A DNA stretch of 64,000 nt from Pseudomonas sp. PDNC002 (GCF_016919445.1 NZ_CP070356.1:627501-691500); one strand, 5' to 3'; counted from the stretch's first letter, positions 18,095-25,489 are shown. Notes: generated by a model from the sequence alone, not told the origin. A program made the numbers and translations.

Positions 18095-19303
18095 GTGCCT
18101 CTCACCGACTCCGCAGTCCGTACCGCCAAGCCCCGCGAGAAGCTCTACCGCCTCTCTGACACCCTGGGCCTTAGCCTCGAAATCACCCCCACCAGCAGCA
18201 AGCTATGGCGCTTTCGGTACCGCTTCGCCGGTAAGCCGAAGATGATCAGCCTTGGTGCCTATCCGGCCGTTACGCTCGCCAAGGCCCGAGAATTGCGCGA
18301 CGTTGCGCGATCACACGTCGCCGCTGGGGTAGACCCATCCCATCACAAGCAAGCTGAGAAGCGCGCCAGAGCGGCAGAGGCGTACACCTTCGAGCGGCTG
18401 GCCAATGAGTGGTACGACTACAGCGCTCCGCGATGGGCAGAGGCCACTGCCTACAAGGCTCGTCTGTACCTGGACAACGACATCATCCCCGCCATCGGAA
18501 AGCAGCCTTCGTCAGAGATCAGCAGGCCCGAAGTGGTAGAGCTGGTCCGCAAGGTGGAAGCGCGCGGAACCCTGAACGCCGCCGGCAAGATCCGCCAATG
18601 GCTGAACCAGATTTTCCGCTTCGGTCTGGCCAAGGGAGTGGTCACCACCAACCCCGCTACCGATCTGGATGTGGTCGCCGCCCACGCACCCCGGGCGAAG
18701 CATCACCCGCATGTCCCGCTGGCAGAGCTCCCAGCCTTACTGGATTTGCTCTCCAGTGCGTCTTGCGATCTGTCGACCAAGATCGCTATCCATCTGCTGG
18801 TGCTGACCGGCGTACGCCCTGGCGAACTGCGACAGGCCCCGTGGAGTGAATTCGACCTGGACGCCGCCACCTGGACCATTCCAGCGACCAGGATGAAGGC
18901 ACGACGTCCCCATATCGTTCCGCTACCCACCCAGGCGGTCGACCTGCTGCGCAACCTGCAGGAGATCACCGGTCGCTATGAACTCGCCTTCGCTGGCAAG
19001 GCAAATCCAGGCCGCCCCCTGTCCGAGAACACCGTCAACAAGGCGCTGCGCAATCTCGGTTATGAGGGTAGGCAAACTGGCCACGGATTCCGTCACCTAC
19101 TGAGTACCGAACTGAACAACCGCGGTTACAACCGTGATTGGATTGAGCGTCAGCTGGCCCACGGCGATGAAAACGAGATCCGCGATACCTACAACCACGC
19201 TCACTATCTCGATCAGCGCCGGCAAATGATGCAAGCCTGGGCGAACGAAATCGACGCGCTGTGCGCTGGAGCAGATGTGAAACCTATCAGGAGAGCTTCG
19301 TGA
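18095..19303 (+). CDS. Tyrosine-type site-specific integrase (P4 subfamily)
   Basis: A 402-residue DUF4102/P4-type integrase. N-terminal arm-binding domain (about 1-90, LTDSAVRTAKPREKLYRLSD, then the MISLGAYPAVTLAKAR motif), SAM-like core-binding domain (about 100-190), and catalytic domain with Arg in LTGVRPGELR, HGFRH, and Tyr in IRDTYNH. GTG 18095 has AGAGGA eight bases upstream. It drives integration at tRNA-Phe. The next gene starts within its stop codon (TGATG). Confidence 0.96.
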   Translation: MPLTDSAVRTAKPREKLYRLSDTLGLSLEITPTSSKLWRFRYRFAGKPKMISLGAYPAVTLAKARELRDVARSHVAAGVDPSHHKQAEKRARAAEAYTFERLANEWYDYSAPRWAEATAYKARLYLDNDIIPAIGKQPSSEISRPEVVELVRKVEARGTLNAAGKIRQWLNQIFRFGLAKGVVTTNPATDLDVVAAHAPRAKHHPHVPLAELPALLDLLSSASCDLSTKIAIHLLVLTGVRPGELRQAPWSEFDLDAATWTIPATRMKARRPHIVPLPTQAVDLLRNLQEITGRYELAFAGKANPGRPLSENTVNKALRNLGYEGRQTGHGFRHLLSTELNNRGYNRDWIERQLAHGDENEIRDTYNHAHYLDQRRQMMQAWANEIDALCAGADVKPIRRAS

Positions 19304-19881
19304 TGGACGAAAAGATGACTCCAACACACCGCAAGTTTGGGGCGAAGCTTGACGCTGTTTTTGACGAGATCGGCGAGCCTGGAGATCTCACGTTAGAGCA
19401 GATGCGGAAAATAACTAGCGTTTGCCTTCCAAAGACAGCAAGTGACGAATATGGAACAGCAGTCGATATAAGTTTTGAGGCGTTCGCATCCGTCTTAAAA
19501 AAGCACCCGGAGGCATCCGAAGACATCCAAGCCGCTCTGCAATGTCTGGTTATCGCAATCACGTTTCATGCAAATGAGGACGCCTGCGAAAAGATAGAAA
19601 TAGAGATGAAGCGGCAGAGTGGAATAGTCAATCGCAATGAAGCGATACAGCAGACCATCCTGCGTGCGCGTGCCATAGCCAAGATGAAGTGGAGCGAGGA
19701 TACCGATCAACTGATCAGAATAGGTGAAATGGCCCAGATTGTCAGGGAAGCACTGGTAGATGAGGGGTTTGACGATCTACCCAAAAACTCAAGCATTGCC
19801 GACTGGATAAGGCCAGACTTAGCGCCTGATTATGCCAAGTCAGGAGGCAGAAGAAAGAATCCCCCGAGACGTCACGGATAA
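19303..19881 (+). CDS. Unknown protein coupled to the integrase
   Basis: A 192-residue, mostly helical, hydrophilic protein. The C-terminus contains IADWIRPDLAPDYAKSGGR, a basic tail of a kind seen in small element-encoded proteins, and the middle is rich in alternating charge. No domain is recognised. ATG 19303 overlaps the integrase stop, with AGGAGA upstream, so it is translated with it. Codon use and A+T content are higher than in the chromosome. Confidence 0.75.
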   Translation: MDEKMTPTHRKFGAKLDAVFDEIGEPGDLTLEQMRKITSVCLPKTASDEYGTAVDISFEAFASVLKKHPEASEDIQAALQCLVIAITFHANEDACEKIEIEMKRQSGIVNRNEAIQQTILRARAIAKMKWSEDTDQLIRIGEMAQIVREALVDEGFDDLPKNSSIADWIRPDLAPDYAKSGGRRKNPPRRHG

Positions 19882-19889
19882 CCAGTTAA

Positions 19890-19967
19890 ACGTTACGAAT
19901 AACCCAATATCCGTAACGTCTGCCGAATTTTTCTTTAATACCGTCTCTAGAAAGATGGAGCCATCTT
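19890..19967 (+). promoter_or_regulatory. alpA control region with two inverted repeats
   Basis: ACGTTACG (19890-19897) and CGTAACGT (19912-19919) form a perfect 8-bp inverted repeat with a 14-bp spacer. A TTTAAT -10-like box is at 19934-19939, followed by AAGATGG / CCATCTT (19952-19958, 19961-19967). The arrangement, directly before the AlpA-type gene, suggests operators. Confidence 0.5.
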
Positions 19968-19989
19968 CAAAACGCCTATGGAGGCGAAG

Positions 19990-20199
19990 ATGGCAACGCA
20001 AGAGACTCCCCGCTTCATCCGCCGCAAAGAAGTTGAGCAACGTACAAGTCTTTGCCGAGCGGAGATCTACAAGCGCATCAAGCTGGGCACATTCCCCGCC
20101 CAAATCAAACTGTCCGAAGGTCACGCCGCCTGGATCGAATCCGAGGTGGTTGCCTGGTGCGAACAGCGCATCGCTGAAGCTCGCGGGGTGGCCGCCTAA
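19990..20199 (+). CDS. AlpA family DNA-binding regulator
   Basis: A 69-residue MerR-like winged helix: FIRRKEVEQRTSLCRAEIYK, then FPAQIKLSEGHAAWIESEVVAW, the AlpA signature. AlpA proteins act as excisionase activators or as regulators in P4-like elements and Gram-negative phage-inducible islands. ATG 19990 has GGAGG five bases upstream; a start at 19978 would lack one. Its stop is followed at once by the next ATG. Confidence 0.92.
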   Translation: MATQETPRFIRRKEVEQRTSLCRAEIYKRIKLGTFPAQIKLSEGHAAWIESEVVAWCEQRIAEARGVAA

Positions 20200-20546
20200 T
20201 GGACAAAAAAAAGGCCGACCAACAGGCCAGCCCACAACGTTCTGAACGTAATACTATCACAGTCGCGAACGCTCCCACCAAGGTCAGCAGGATCCTTGCC
20301 TACCTGGTCGCCGGCGGATCCCTCAATCGTTTCGAAGCCGAGCGCCTGGGCGATCACTGCCTGAACTCCACCATCAGCGCCTTGAAGCACAACTGGGGGA
20401 TCGATTTCCTGGTGGTGCCGGAACGTGTGCCTACTCGGTGGGGGAAGGGCTGCGACGTGAACCGCTACAGCATCCCCGAGTCGCGACGTAAGCGTGCCCA
20501 GCGTGCGCTGGCGATGATGACCCTCAATCGGAGGGTTGCAGCATGA
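20199..20546 (+). CDS. Small helix-turn-helix protein (HTH_39-like)
   Basis: 115 residues. After a polar, Gln/Ser-rich N-terminus comes a winged-helix-like segment at about 27-70 (KVSRILAYLVAGGSLNRFEA, then LNSTISALKHNWGIDF). This resembles the short HTH_39 domain common in prophage accessory proteins. The C-terminus is Arg-rich. One-base stop/start overlap with alpA. Role unknown, probably DNA-binding. Confidence 0.75.
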   Translation: MDKKKADQQASPQRSERNTITVANAPTKVSRILAYLVAGGSLNRFEAERLGDHCLNSTISALKHNWGIDFLVVPERVPTRWGKGCDVNRYSIPESRRKRAQRALAMMTLNRRVAA

Positions 20547-20825
20547 CTCTTGCACTCACTAATTCCAGCGGCTATCTTGATTACGTCACGGTAAATCCCG
20601 TGAACGGTCGTCGCGGACCGAATGATCAAGGCGCACAAGCGCCCCAAGACTCCATTGCTGGCGCTTTTTTTGTGCTCGCAATGCCGTTCTATGGTGGTGG
20701 CTGTGCGTGGGACACCTTCGGGTGTGCCGGTTTCCTTGATGCCGGTCCGCGAACCCGCGTACAGCTGCCACCTCCCTTCGCGTCGCGGCGAACGGTGGCA
20801 GCTCCACTATCAAGGAGCTCCGCCA
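20547..20825 (+). ncRNA. Structured untranslated leader, candidate regulatory RNA
   Basis: Three structures are packed into 279 bp. An AGCGCC/GGCGCT stem with seven T (20638-20671) looks like a premature terminator. A perfect 10-bp repeat AGCTGCCACC/GGTGGCAGCT (20763-20772, 20794-20803) encloses an inner TTCGC/GCGAA stem. AGCTCC/GGAGCT (20800-20805, 20814-20819) overlaps the previous stem and hides the ribosome site of the gene at 20826. The layout recalls the attenuated immunity leader of P4-like satellites. A long open frame through it (from 20622) is in frame with the 20826 gene. Confidence 0.5.
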
Positions 20826-20996
20826 ATGAAACACGCCCTCAGTCCGTCTGCCGCCCTAAAAGCGCGCGCCGCTGCCCACCGAGCAATGGCTCTGGCAGCT
20901 CTTCACGCCAACTCCTCAATTTCAGTACGCCTGGCCCGCTACAACGCAGCTATGGCCCGCGCTCGCGCTCTGGAAGCGCAAGGCGGTGCCCAATGA
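20826..20996 (+). CDS. Small Ala-rich protein of the element
   Basis: 56 residues, helical, about 35% Ala with scattered Arg. The ribosome site AAGGAG (20813-20818) lies within a possible hairpin, so translation may be controlled. In-frame coding extends upstream to 20622, so a longer 124-residue product cannot be excluded; its middle (SMVVAVRGTPSGVPVSL) recalls Ash/Icd-like small phage proteins. ATGA overlap with the next gene. No function known. Confidence 0.6.
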   Translation: MKHALSPSAALKARAAAHRAMALAALHANSSISVRLARYNAAMARARALEAQGGAQ

Positions 20997-21226
20997 GCGC
21001 TATCAACGATTTCGCGCTTGAGTCGGCGCTGATGGCATCTCGCGCAAACTATGTCGTTCATGCCTTCGACCTCCGCGGTAACTCCCTCGCTGAGTACGGT
21101 CCCATTCCAGGCGTTCATGCCATGCGCCAATTGGCGGATCAGTTGATTGATACGTATCCCGATTGCGAACTCATCATGCGCCGACTTCCCTGCGCTGCTC
21201 AGGATCAGCAAGGAGGCGAGCAATGA
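20993..21226 (+). CDS. Small unknown protein of the element
   Basis: 77 residues, with an alpha/beta pattern (YVVHAFDLRGNSLAEYGPI, then an ADQLIDTYPDCELIMRRL helix-strand unit). No domain recognised. Coupled by 4-base overlaps to the genes on either side, so it belongs to one translated block from 20826 to 21969. Confidence 0.7.
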   Translation: MSAINDFALESALMASRANYVVHAFDLRGNSLAEYGPIPGVHAMRQLADQLIDTYPDCELIMRRLPCAAQDQQGGEQ

Positions 21227-21969
21227 AGACCGATACCACTCTGCGACTTGGTCGCCGCCAATATCGGGATTACGCCAGGCAGGCGAAGGAAAGCGGCAGC
21301 TACCTCGATATCGCTACTTACCGTGAGTTGGGCAACAACTGGGGGATGTTCAACCGAATGGCTCGCTCAGTCTTCATCGACGCATCTTGCGATGTTGTTC
21401 GCTACGACGAAATAGCGGGGATCACTCTCGCCGCTTCGGTGAAAACTGAGAGTTTCAGGGGCGCCATTCGCCCAGAGCTCGACTGGTCAGCACTCGAGGA
21501 CTACGAGATTTATCCATTCATTCTGCAGCACGAGATTGGCCATCGAGTCGACAATTTCGAGACCTATGCCACCTCAGATATCGAGAACACGCAAATCCGT
21601 AAGCGCTGCGAGCGCTGGATGACGATGGTTAACGAAGTTCTTGCGGATCGCTATGCCTGGAATGTGATCCGTCCCGGCGAGCCGCTTCCCCTTAGCGAGC
21701 ACGGAAAGGAAATCGAGCAGCACGTCAGCGAATGCCTATTCCTCATCGAATCTTTCGTACCCAAGAAGAAAGTTTTCAAGGGTCAACGCGGGACCGGGCA
21801 GTACGAGAACGTTACGGAGTGGATGCTAACGACGAACGAGCGGATGGAGTTCGTAGGCAGCAAGGTTTCACAAGCTGCTGTTAGGCGGTCGCGGGAGCGT
21901 GAGCTGAGGACCCGCGAGCGCCTTGGATACAAAAGGGTTCCTGGAACGCCGGCGCTGGTCCCGTTTTAA
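21223..21969 (+). CDS. Putative zinc metallopeptidase (HEIGH motif)
   Basis: 248 residues. HEIGH at about residues 105-109 inside YPFILQHEIGHRVDNF is a zincin-type motif, and a Glu follows about 35 residues on in NEVLADRYAW, as in many gluzincin-like or ImmA-like proteins. No signal peptide, so it probably acts in the cytosol. The C-terminus is basic. It is the last gene of a coupled set (ATGA overlap upstream). Possible roles are cleaving a repressor or a helper-phage protein; this is inference from the motif alone. Confidence 0.65.
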   Translation: MKTDTTLRLGRRQYRDYARQAKESGSYLDIATYRELGNNWGMFNRMARSVFIDASCDVVRYDEIAGITLAASVKTESFRGAIRPELDWSALEDYEIYPFILQHEIGHRVDNFETYATSDIENTQIRKRCERWMTMVNEVLADRYAWNVIRPGEPLPLSEHGKEIEQHVSECLFLIESFVPKKKVFKGQRGTGQYENVTEWMLTTNERMEFVGSKVSQAAVRRSRERELRTRERLGYKRVPGTPALVPF

Positions 21970-22440
21970 ATGGCCCGCTCTCTCGCCAGGTCGAAAGGCC
22001 GCCGAGAGTCCGGGACCTTCGCTGCCATTCCCCATGCGGTGATGGACAGCGAGGATTTTCGGGCGCTCTCCGGTGGCGCGCTCAAGGTACTGCTGGGTTT
22101 GCTCCGGCAGTACCGCGGCGCGAACAACGGGGACCTCAGCGCATCTTTCACCCAAGCCAAGCAATGGGGCATGAATAGCCGCACAACGCTAGCAAAGGCG
22201 CTGGAGGAGCTTCAGGCGCGTGATCTGATCGTGCGTACCCGTGAAGGCAGATTCATCAAGCCCGGCGGTTGCTGCGCCTTGTACGCAATCACATGGCGCC
22301 CCATCGATCCCTGCGATGAGAAGATCGAGGTATCACCGACTGCTACGGCTCCGCGGAAATTCAGCCTCGAAAGAGTAAAAAACCCTGTCCAGAAAGTGGA
22401 CGCACTGCGTCCAGAAAATGGACTCATGGAGGCCTGCTGA
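21970..22440 (+). CDS. Winged-helix protein, candidate replication initiator
   Basis: 156 residues. A helix-turn-helix core at about 20-100 (FAAIPHAVMDSEDFRALSGG, KVLLGLLRQY, TLAKALEELQARDLIVRTREG) has the layout of phage replication and RepA-like winged helices. It follows the metallopeptidase stop with no gap. Its 3' end encodes two of the four GTCCAGAAAGTGGAC-type repeats, a position often seen for a replication origin nested in or behind its initiator gene. Function inferred. Confidence 0.7.
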   Translation: MARSLARSKGRRESGTFAAIPHAVMDSEDFRALSGGALKVLLGLLRQYRGANNGDLSASFTQAKQWGMNSRTTLAKALEELQARDLIVRTREGRFIKPGGCCALYAITWRPIDPCDEKIEVSPTATAPRKFSLERVKNPVQKVDALRPENGLMEAC

Positions 22441-22512
22441 TCCATGGAAAACACTCTCATCGGTCCAGAAAGTGGACGCATGGAGCGGTTTCACTTAGTC
22501 CACTTTCTGGAC
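22387..22512 (+). repeat. Four iteron-like 15-bp palindromic repeats
   Basis: GTCCAGAAAGTGGAC at 22387-22401 and 22463-22477, GTCCAGAAAATGGAC at 22409-22423, and the inverted GTCCACTTTCTGGAC at 22498-22512. GTCCA/TGGAC arms flank GAAAG. They straddle the stop of the winged-helix gene. Candidate binding sites for that protein or a replication origin. Confidence 0.7.
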
Positions 22513-23093
22513 TCCTTATTAGATATACCAGGCGCAGCCTGGGATGTAGATCTGTTGATCTACCTGTTCTGCAGCTCCAAAAAGGGCTCAGAAGTGCGCG
22601 CGGCGCATCGGCGCAAAATTTCCGACCTCGGATTTTTGTCCGACCTGGCCCGGGTAGTCGTAAGCGGGCCGAGAAGGATGGTGACGTCGTCCAATGCCGG
22701 CGCGGGATGTGCGGCGGCGCGGAATTCCCCGGTTCTCGAGCGAGTTCAGCGCCGGCATGACGCGCTCCAGTGTGGCTATTTGGTCTCACTGAGGCGTTTC
22801 CACTCTGGCGCGAAACAGACCAAAACGTCTGACTCAGACCACGACCAAGGCGATGCTCAGCATCGTGCAAACCCAAGGCAAACCGGCTGGGTTACTGCCG
22901 GGTTCTGGTCACGCTTGGTCACGAAGCGTGTACGTCTGGTGGAAAGTGCTTTCCGCCTTGGTAGCAAGTCTGTGGATGCTCACGACGTCGGCGAGGTAAC
23001 GCCCACTGCGTTAGTGCCATTCGCATCCTTGGTTGCGGAAAACCAGCAAGCCAGTATGCGGAAAACCAGCAAACTGGCAGCGGGGTGGTGCTG
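22513..23093. other. Long non-coding stretch, candidate origin or control region
   Basis: About 580 bp with no convincing gene: the open frames on both strands lack ribosome sites and have shuffled composition. It holds a hairpin at about 22914-22932 (ACGCTT/AAGCGT), and at 23034-23049 and 23057-23072 a 16-bp direct repeat TGCGGAAAACCAGCAA with a 23-bp period. With the iterons just upstream this looks like the element's replication or regulatory region. Confidence 0.5.
23034..23072 (+). repeat. Two 16-bp direct repeats
   Basis: TGCGGAAAACCAGCAA at 23034-23049 and 23057-23072, just before the small DNA-binding gene at 23094. They may be operators for it. Confidence 0.7.
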
Positions 23094-23360
23094 ATGAGCG
23101 ATTCGATAGAAGAGCGCATCGAGGCCACCACCAGGTTGTTGCTGGAGACCTGTCGTGAGCGCGAGATTCGCCTCTCTGGTGATCACGCTGTGAGTGAGAA
23201 CGATGCTGCTGATCTGCTGGGGTACTCGAGCGGCGACACGCTGCGGAAGCAGGTAAGCGAAGGCATCTGCCAGTTGCCTCATCGGCGCCTCGGAAATCGC
23301 CGCCTTTACCGGCTTCGCGACCTCGCCGTGGAGATCGAAAGGACATACGGTCACGGATAA
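23094..23360 (+). CDS. Small winged-helix DNA-binding protein
   Basis: 88 residues. N-terminal helix, then SENDAADLLGYSSGDTLRKQ and LPHRRLGNRRLYRLRDLAVE, an excisionase/MerR-type recognition helix and wing. Probably a regulator of the downstream structural block or a second excisionase. ATG 23094 has GGGGTGG upstream; an in-frame GTG at 23085 is possible. Confidence 0.75.
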   Translation: MSDSIEERIEATTRLLLETCREREIRLSGDHAVSENDAADLLGYSSGDTLRKQVSEGICQLPHRRLGNRRLYRLRDLAVEIERTYGHG

Positions 23361-23374
23361 CCCGGAAAACGCCG

Positions 23375-23390
23375 GTTTTCGCGGAATAGG
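23375..23390 (+). terminator. Short hairpin after the small regulator
   Basis: GAAAAC-GCCG-GTTTTC, 15 bp after the stop at 23360. The U tract is part of the stem, so termination is possible but weak. Confidence 0.35.
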
Positions 23391-23432
23391 CGGAAATCTC
23401 GGCATGGTTCCGAGGTCGCAAGGAAGCGACCA

Positions 23433-23459
23433 TTTCTCCAGCAACTTTTCCTGGAGAAA
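23433..23459 (+). promoter_or_regulatory. Hairpin covering the capsid-gene ribosome site
   Basis: TTTCTCCAG (23433-23441) pairs perfectly with CTGGAGAAA (23451-23459). The GGAG inside the second arm is the ribosome site of the gene starting at 23463, so the structure would block translation until opened. Confidence 0.6.
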
Positions 23460-23462
23460 CCC

Positions 23463-24479
23463 ATGCGCGAACTCGTCCTTTCCCAATTCGCCAAAGCGAT
23501 GCTGGCCAACCGTGATCGGCAGATAGCTCTGACGGTCAGTCGAAAGCTCTACGGCCACTCCAGCGCAGTGGTGCGCCTGTTGGAAAAGGCCGTAGTTACG
23601 ACCAGTGACCTCCATGCCGACCCTGATTTCCGCTCCGCTGGGCGCGCATTCATCGAACTTGTCCAGACTCGCTCGCTCATCGGCAAGATCAATGCGGTCT
23701 CTCCCTTCCGGATGATCCCGGCAGAAACCCGAGTTCTGGCACAAACCGAGAGACCTGCTGCGCATTGGACTGGCCAGGGACAACCGAAGGTAGCCACGCA
23801 TACTGCCTTTGAGCAGAAGCGTCTGGACTCGAAAAAGATCACCGCTCTTTTGGTGCTGACCAACGAATTGCTTCAGGGGCAGGGCGCCGCATTTGAATCG
23901 GCAGTGAGTAATGACTTGGTGAATCCAATTGCCGCCCTCGAGGGTATCTCTTTCCTGGATCCAGCCAACGCAGGCGGTGCCGAGTCACCAGCATCTATCA
24001 CCAACGGTGTTACTCCTGTGCCTTCCTCTGGCAACGATGCAGACGCCGTGCGCGCCGATATTCGTGCGCTCTTCGCGGCATTCGGTGGCTCGCTAGAAAC
24101 CGCTGTCATCGCAATGCATCCAGAGACGGCCCTCGAGCTGTCGATGATGCAGGCCACCCTTGGCGAGACGAGTCTGACAGTCCGGGGTGGGGAACTGTTT
24201 GGCGTGCCGGTGGTGACCAGCGATTCGGTACCGAAGGACTCCAACGGCGCTTTGGTGGCTCTGATTGATCCGGCCGGAATCATCCTCACCGACGAAGGTG
24301 TCGATATCCAACAATCCACGATCGCAACCATCCAAATGGACGACGGGCAAGGTGGTTCCGGGTACCTGTCGCTCTGGCAGAACAATCTCACCTCAGCTCT
24401 GGCCGAGCGTTTCCTGAACTGGGAAGCGGTTCGTTCTGGCTCCGTCGCCTGGCTGTCCGGCGTTCAGTGGGGTGTGTGA
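23463..24479 (+). CDS. Phage major capsid protein (HK97 fold)
   Basis: A 338-residue HK97-type coat protein. Features typical of the family: N-arm, an E-loop-like stretch with AHWTGQGQPKVATHTAFEQK, then the P-domain strand KKITALLVLTNELLQ, and the A-domain run TAVIAMHPETALELSMM with GVPVVTSDSVP and LIDPAGIILTDEGVDI near the end. No separate protease or scaffold gene is present, and there is no portal or terminase upstream. It is intact and overlaps the next gene (TGATG). It could assemble satellite-sized heads with helper proteins. Confidence 0.9.
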   Translation: MRELVLSQFAKAMLANRDRQIALTVSRKLYGHSSAVVRLLEKAVVTTSDLHADPDFRSAGRAFIELVQTRSLIGKINAVSPFRMIPAETRVLAQTERPAAHWTGQGQPKVATHTAFEQKRLDSKKITALLVLTNELLQGQGAAFESAVSNDLVNPIAALEGISFLDPANAGGAESPASITNGVTPVPSSGNDADAVRADIRALFAAFGGSLETAVIAMHPETALELSMMQATLGETSLTVRGGELFGVPVVTSDSVPKDSNGALVALIDPAGIILTDEGVDIQQSTIATIQMDDGQGGSGYLSLWQNNLTSALAERFLNWEAVRSGSVAWLSGVQWGV

Positions 24480-24850
24480 TGGGCAGTTTTGAGGATCGCT
24501 CCAAATCCATTCTGAAGAAGATCACAGAAGCGGCCAAAGAGGCTTCTGATGGGGGCGTAAGAGAATCCTATGGGGTGGCTGGAGTCGGCATTCTCGCTGG
24601 CCAACTGATCATGTCGCTTGAGCGCATCGAACGGCTCGAAAGCGAGATTCGGCAGTTGTCCGAAAAGGCCGCCACGCTCGAAGAACGCGGTCTCAAATAC
24701 TGCGGCACTTGGCAGCGCGCCATGGACTACCGCCGCGGCGATTGTGTGACCCACAAGGGCAGCCTCTGGACAGCGGTGAAGGCCACCGACAAGGCGCCCG
24801 ACGAAGCCGCGCCTGATTGGCAGCTCTCGGCCAAGGGGGCGCAGCGATGA
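24479..24850 (+). CDS. Coiled-coil protein with carbohydrate-binding-like C-terminus
   Basis: 123 residues. An N-terminal helix and coiled coil (about 10-68), then a short domain CGTWQRAMDYRRGDCVTHKG, continuing LWTAVKATDKAPDEA and ending DWQL. This is the pattern of the small chitin/carbohydrate-binding folds found on phage head-decoration and tail-fibre proteins. Its place right after the capsid gene suggests a head decoration or head-fibre protein. One-base overlap with the capsid stop. Confidence 0.7.
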   Translation: MGSFEDRSKSILKKITEAAKEASDGGVRESYGVAGVGILAGQLIMSLERIERLESEIRQLSEKAATLEERGLKYCGTWQRAMDYRRGDCVTHKGSLWTAVKATDKAPDEAAPDWQLSAKGAQR

Positions 24851-25089
24851 GCTCGAATCAGAACTGCAACGAAGTCATTTTCGCCATGGGTCGGATCATC
24901 GGCCAGAACGCGGACTGGCTCGATGGTCGTCTCTTTCAGAAGCTCGCCATGATCGCTGCTCGTGCGAACTACGAGGATGAAGAACTCGACGACTACGGCA
25001 CCTTCGACGACATGCGTCGTGCCTTCGAAATCTCGTCTGCAGCACTCCGCGAGGAAGCCCAGCACCAGGGTAAGGGGCGCCGCCCATGA
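24847..25089 (+). CDS. Small unknown acidic protein
   Basis: 79 residues, helical, with an acidic patch (YEDEELDDYGTFDDM) and a basic end. Coupled by ATGA overlaps on both sides. No domain recognised; position suggests a structural accessory or chaperone. Confidence 0.7.
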   Translation: MSSNQNCNEVIFAMGRIIGQNADWLDGRLFQKLAMIAARANYEDEELDDYGTFDDMRRAFEISSAALREEAQHQGKGRRP

Positions 25090-25352
25090 GCGACCTGATG
25101 AGAGAGTTCTTCGAGGCCTCCGATGATCGCCTCCCGCAGTTTCTAGCCGAGCTTCCCGAGGCCTATCTCGCGCACATGAAGCAGCTTCCCATCCACCCCG
25201 AACTGGCCGGGCGCCTGGCCCAGGTCAGCGAGGAAGTGGGAGAGGTTCGGGTGCTGAAGGTCGAGCCAGACCAACTGATCATCCTCGTGCTGAAGGGCGA
25301 CCCGGCGCCCCACTTGATGACGCTCAAGCTTGAGCCACAGCAGATCCACTAG
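25086..25352 (+). CDS. Small unknown protein before the tape measure gene
   Basis: 88 residues, two predicted helices then strands (VRVLKVEPDQLIILVLKGD). No domain recognised. In a complete siphophage this spot would hold head-tail connector, major tail protein and tail chaperone genes; none of these is present. Last gene of the capsid-linked coupled set; 137 bp of non-coding DNA follow. Confidence 0.7.
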   Translation: MSDLMREFFEASDDRLPQFLAELPEAYLAHMKQLPIHPELAGRLAQVSEEVGEVRVLKVEPDQLIILVLKGDPAPHLMTLKLEPQQIH

Positions 25353-25489
25353 CACTGACTTCAACGGACAAGTCGTGAGTGTCCAGAACAACCGCGACAG
25401 CCTGCGCGTGCAATCCCTCCTACGAGCGACTTCAAGCGCGATATCGCCGGCACGGTGGCAGGCAACCAATTTTGCAGCAGGAGAATTAG

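Noticed and set aside
20543..20992. Upstream part of a 227-codon frame
   Set aside because: Runs through hairpins and overlaps another coupled gene; only its last 77 codons form a credible gene (20993-21226).
22444..23094. 216-codon frame in the gap after the winged-helix gene
   Set aside because: No ribosome site, shuffled composition, covers iterons and direct repeats; left as non-coding.
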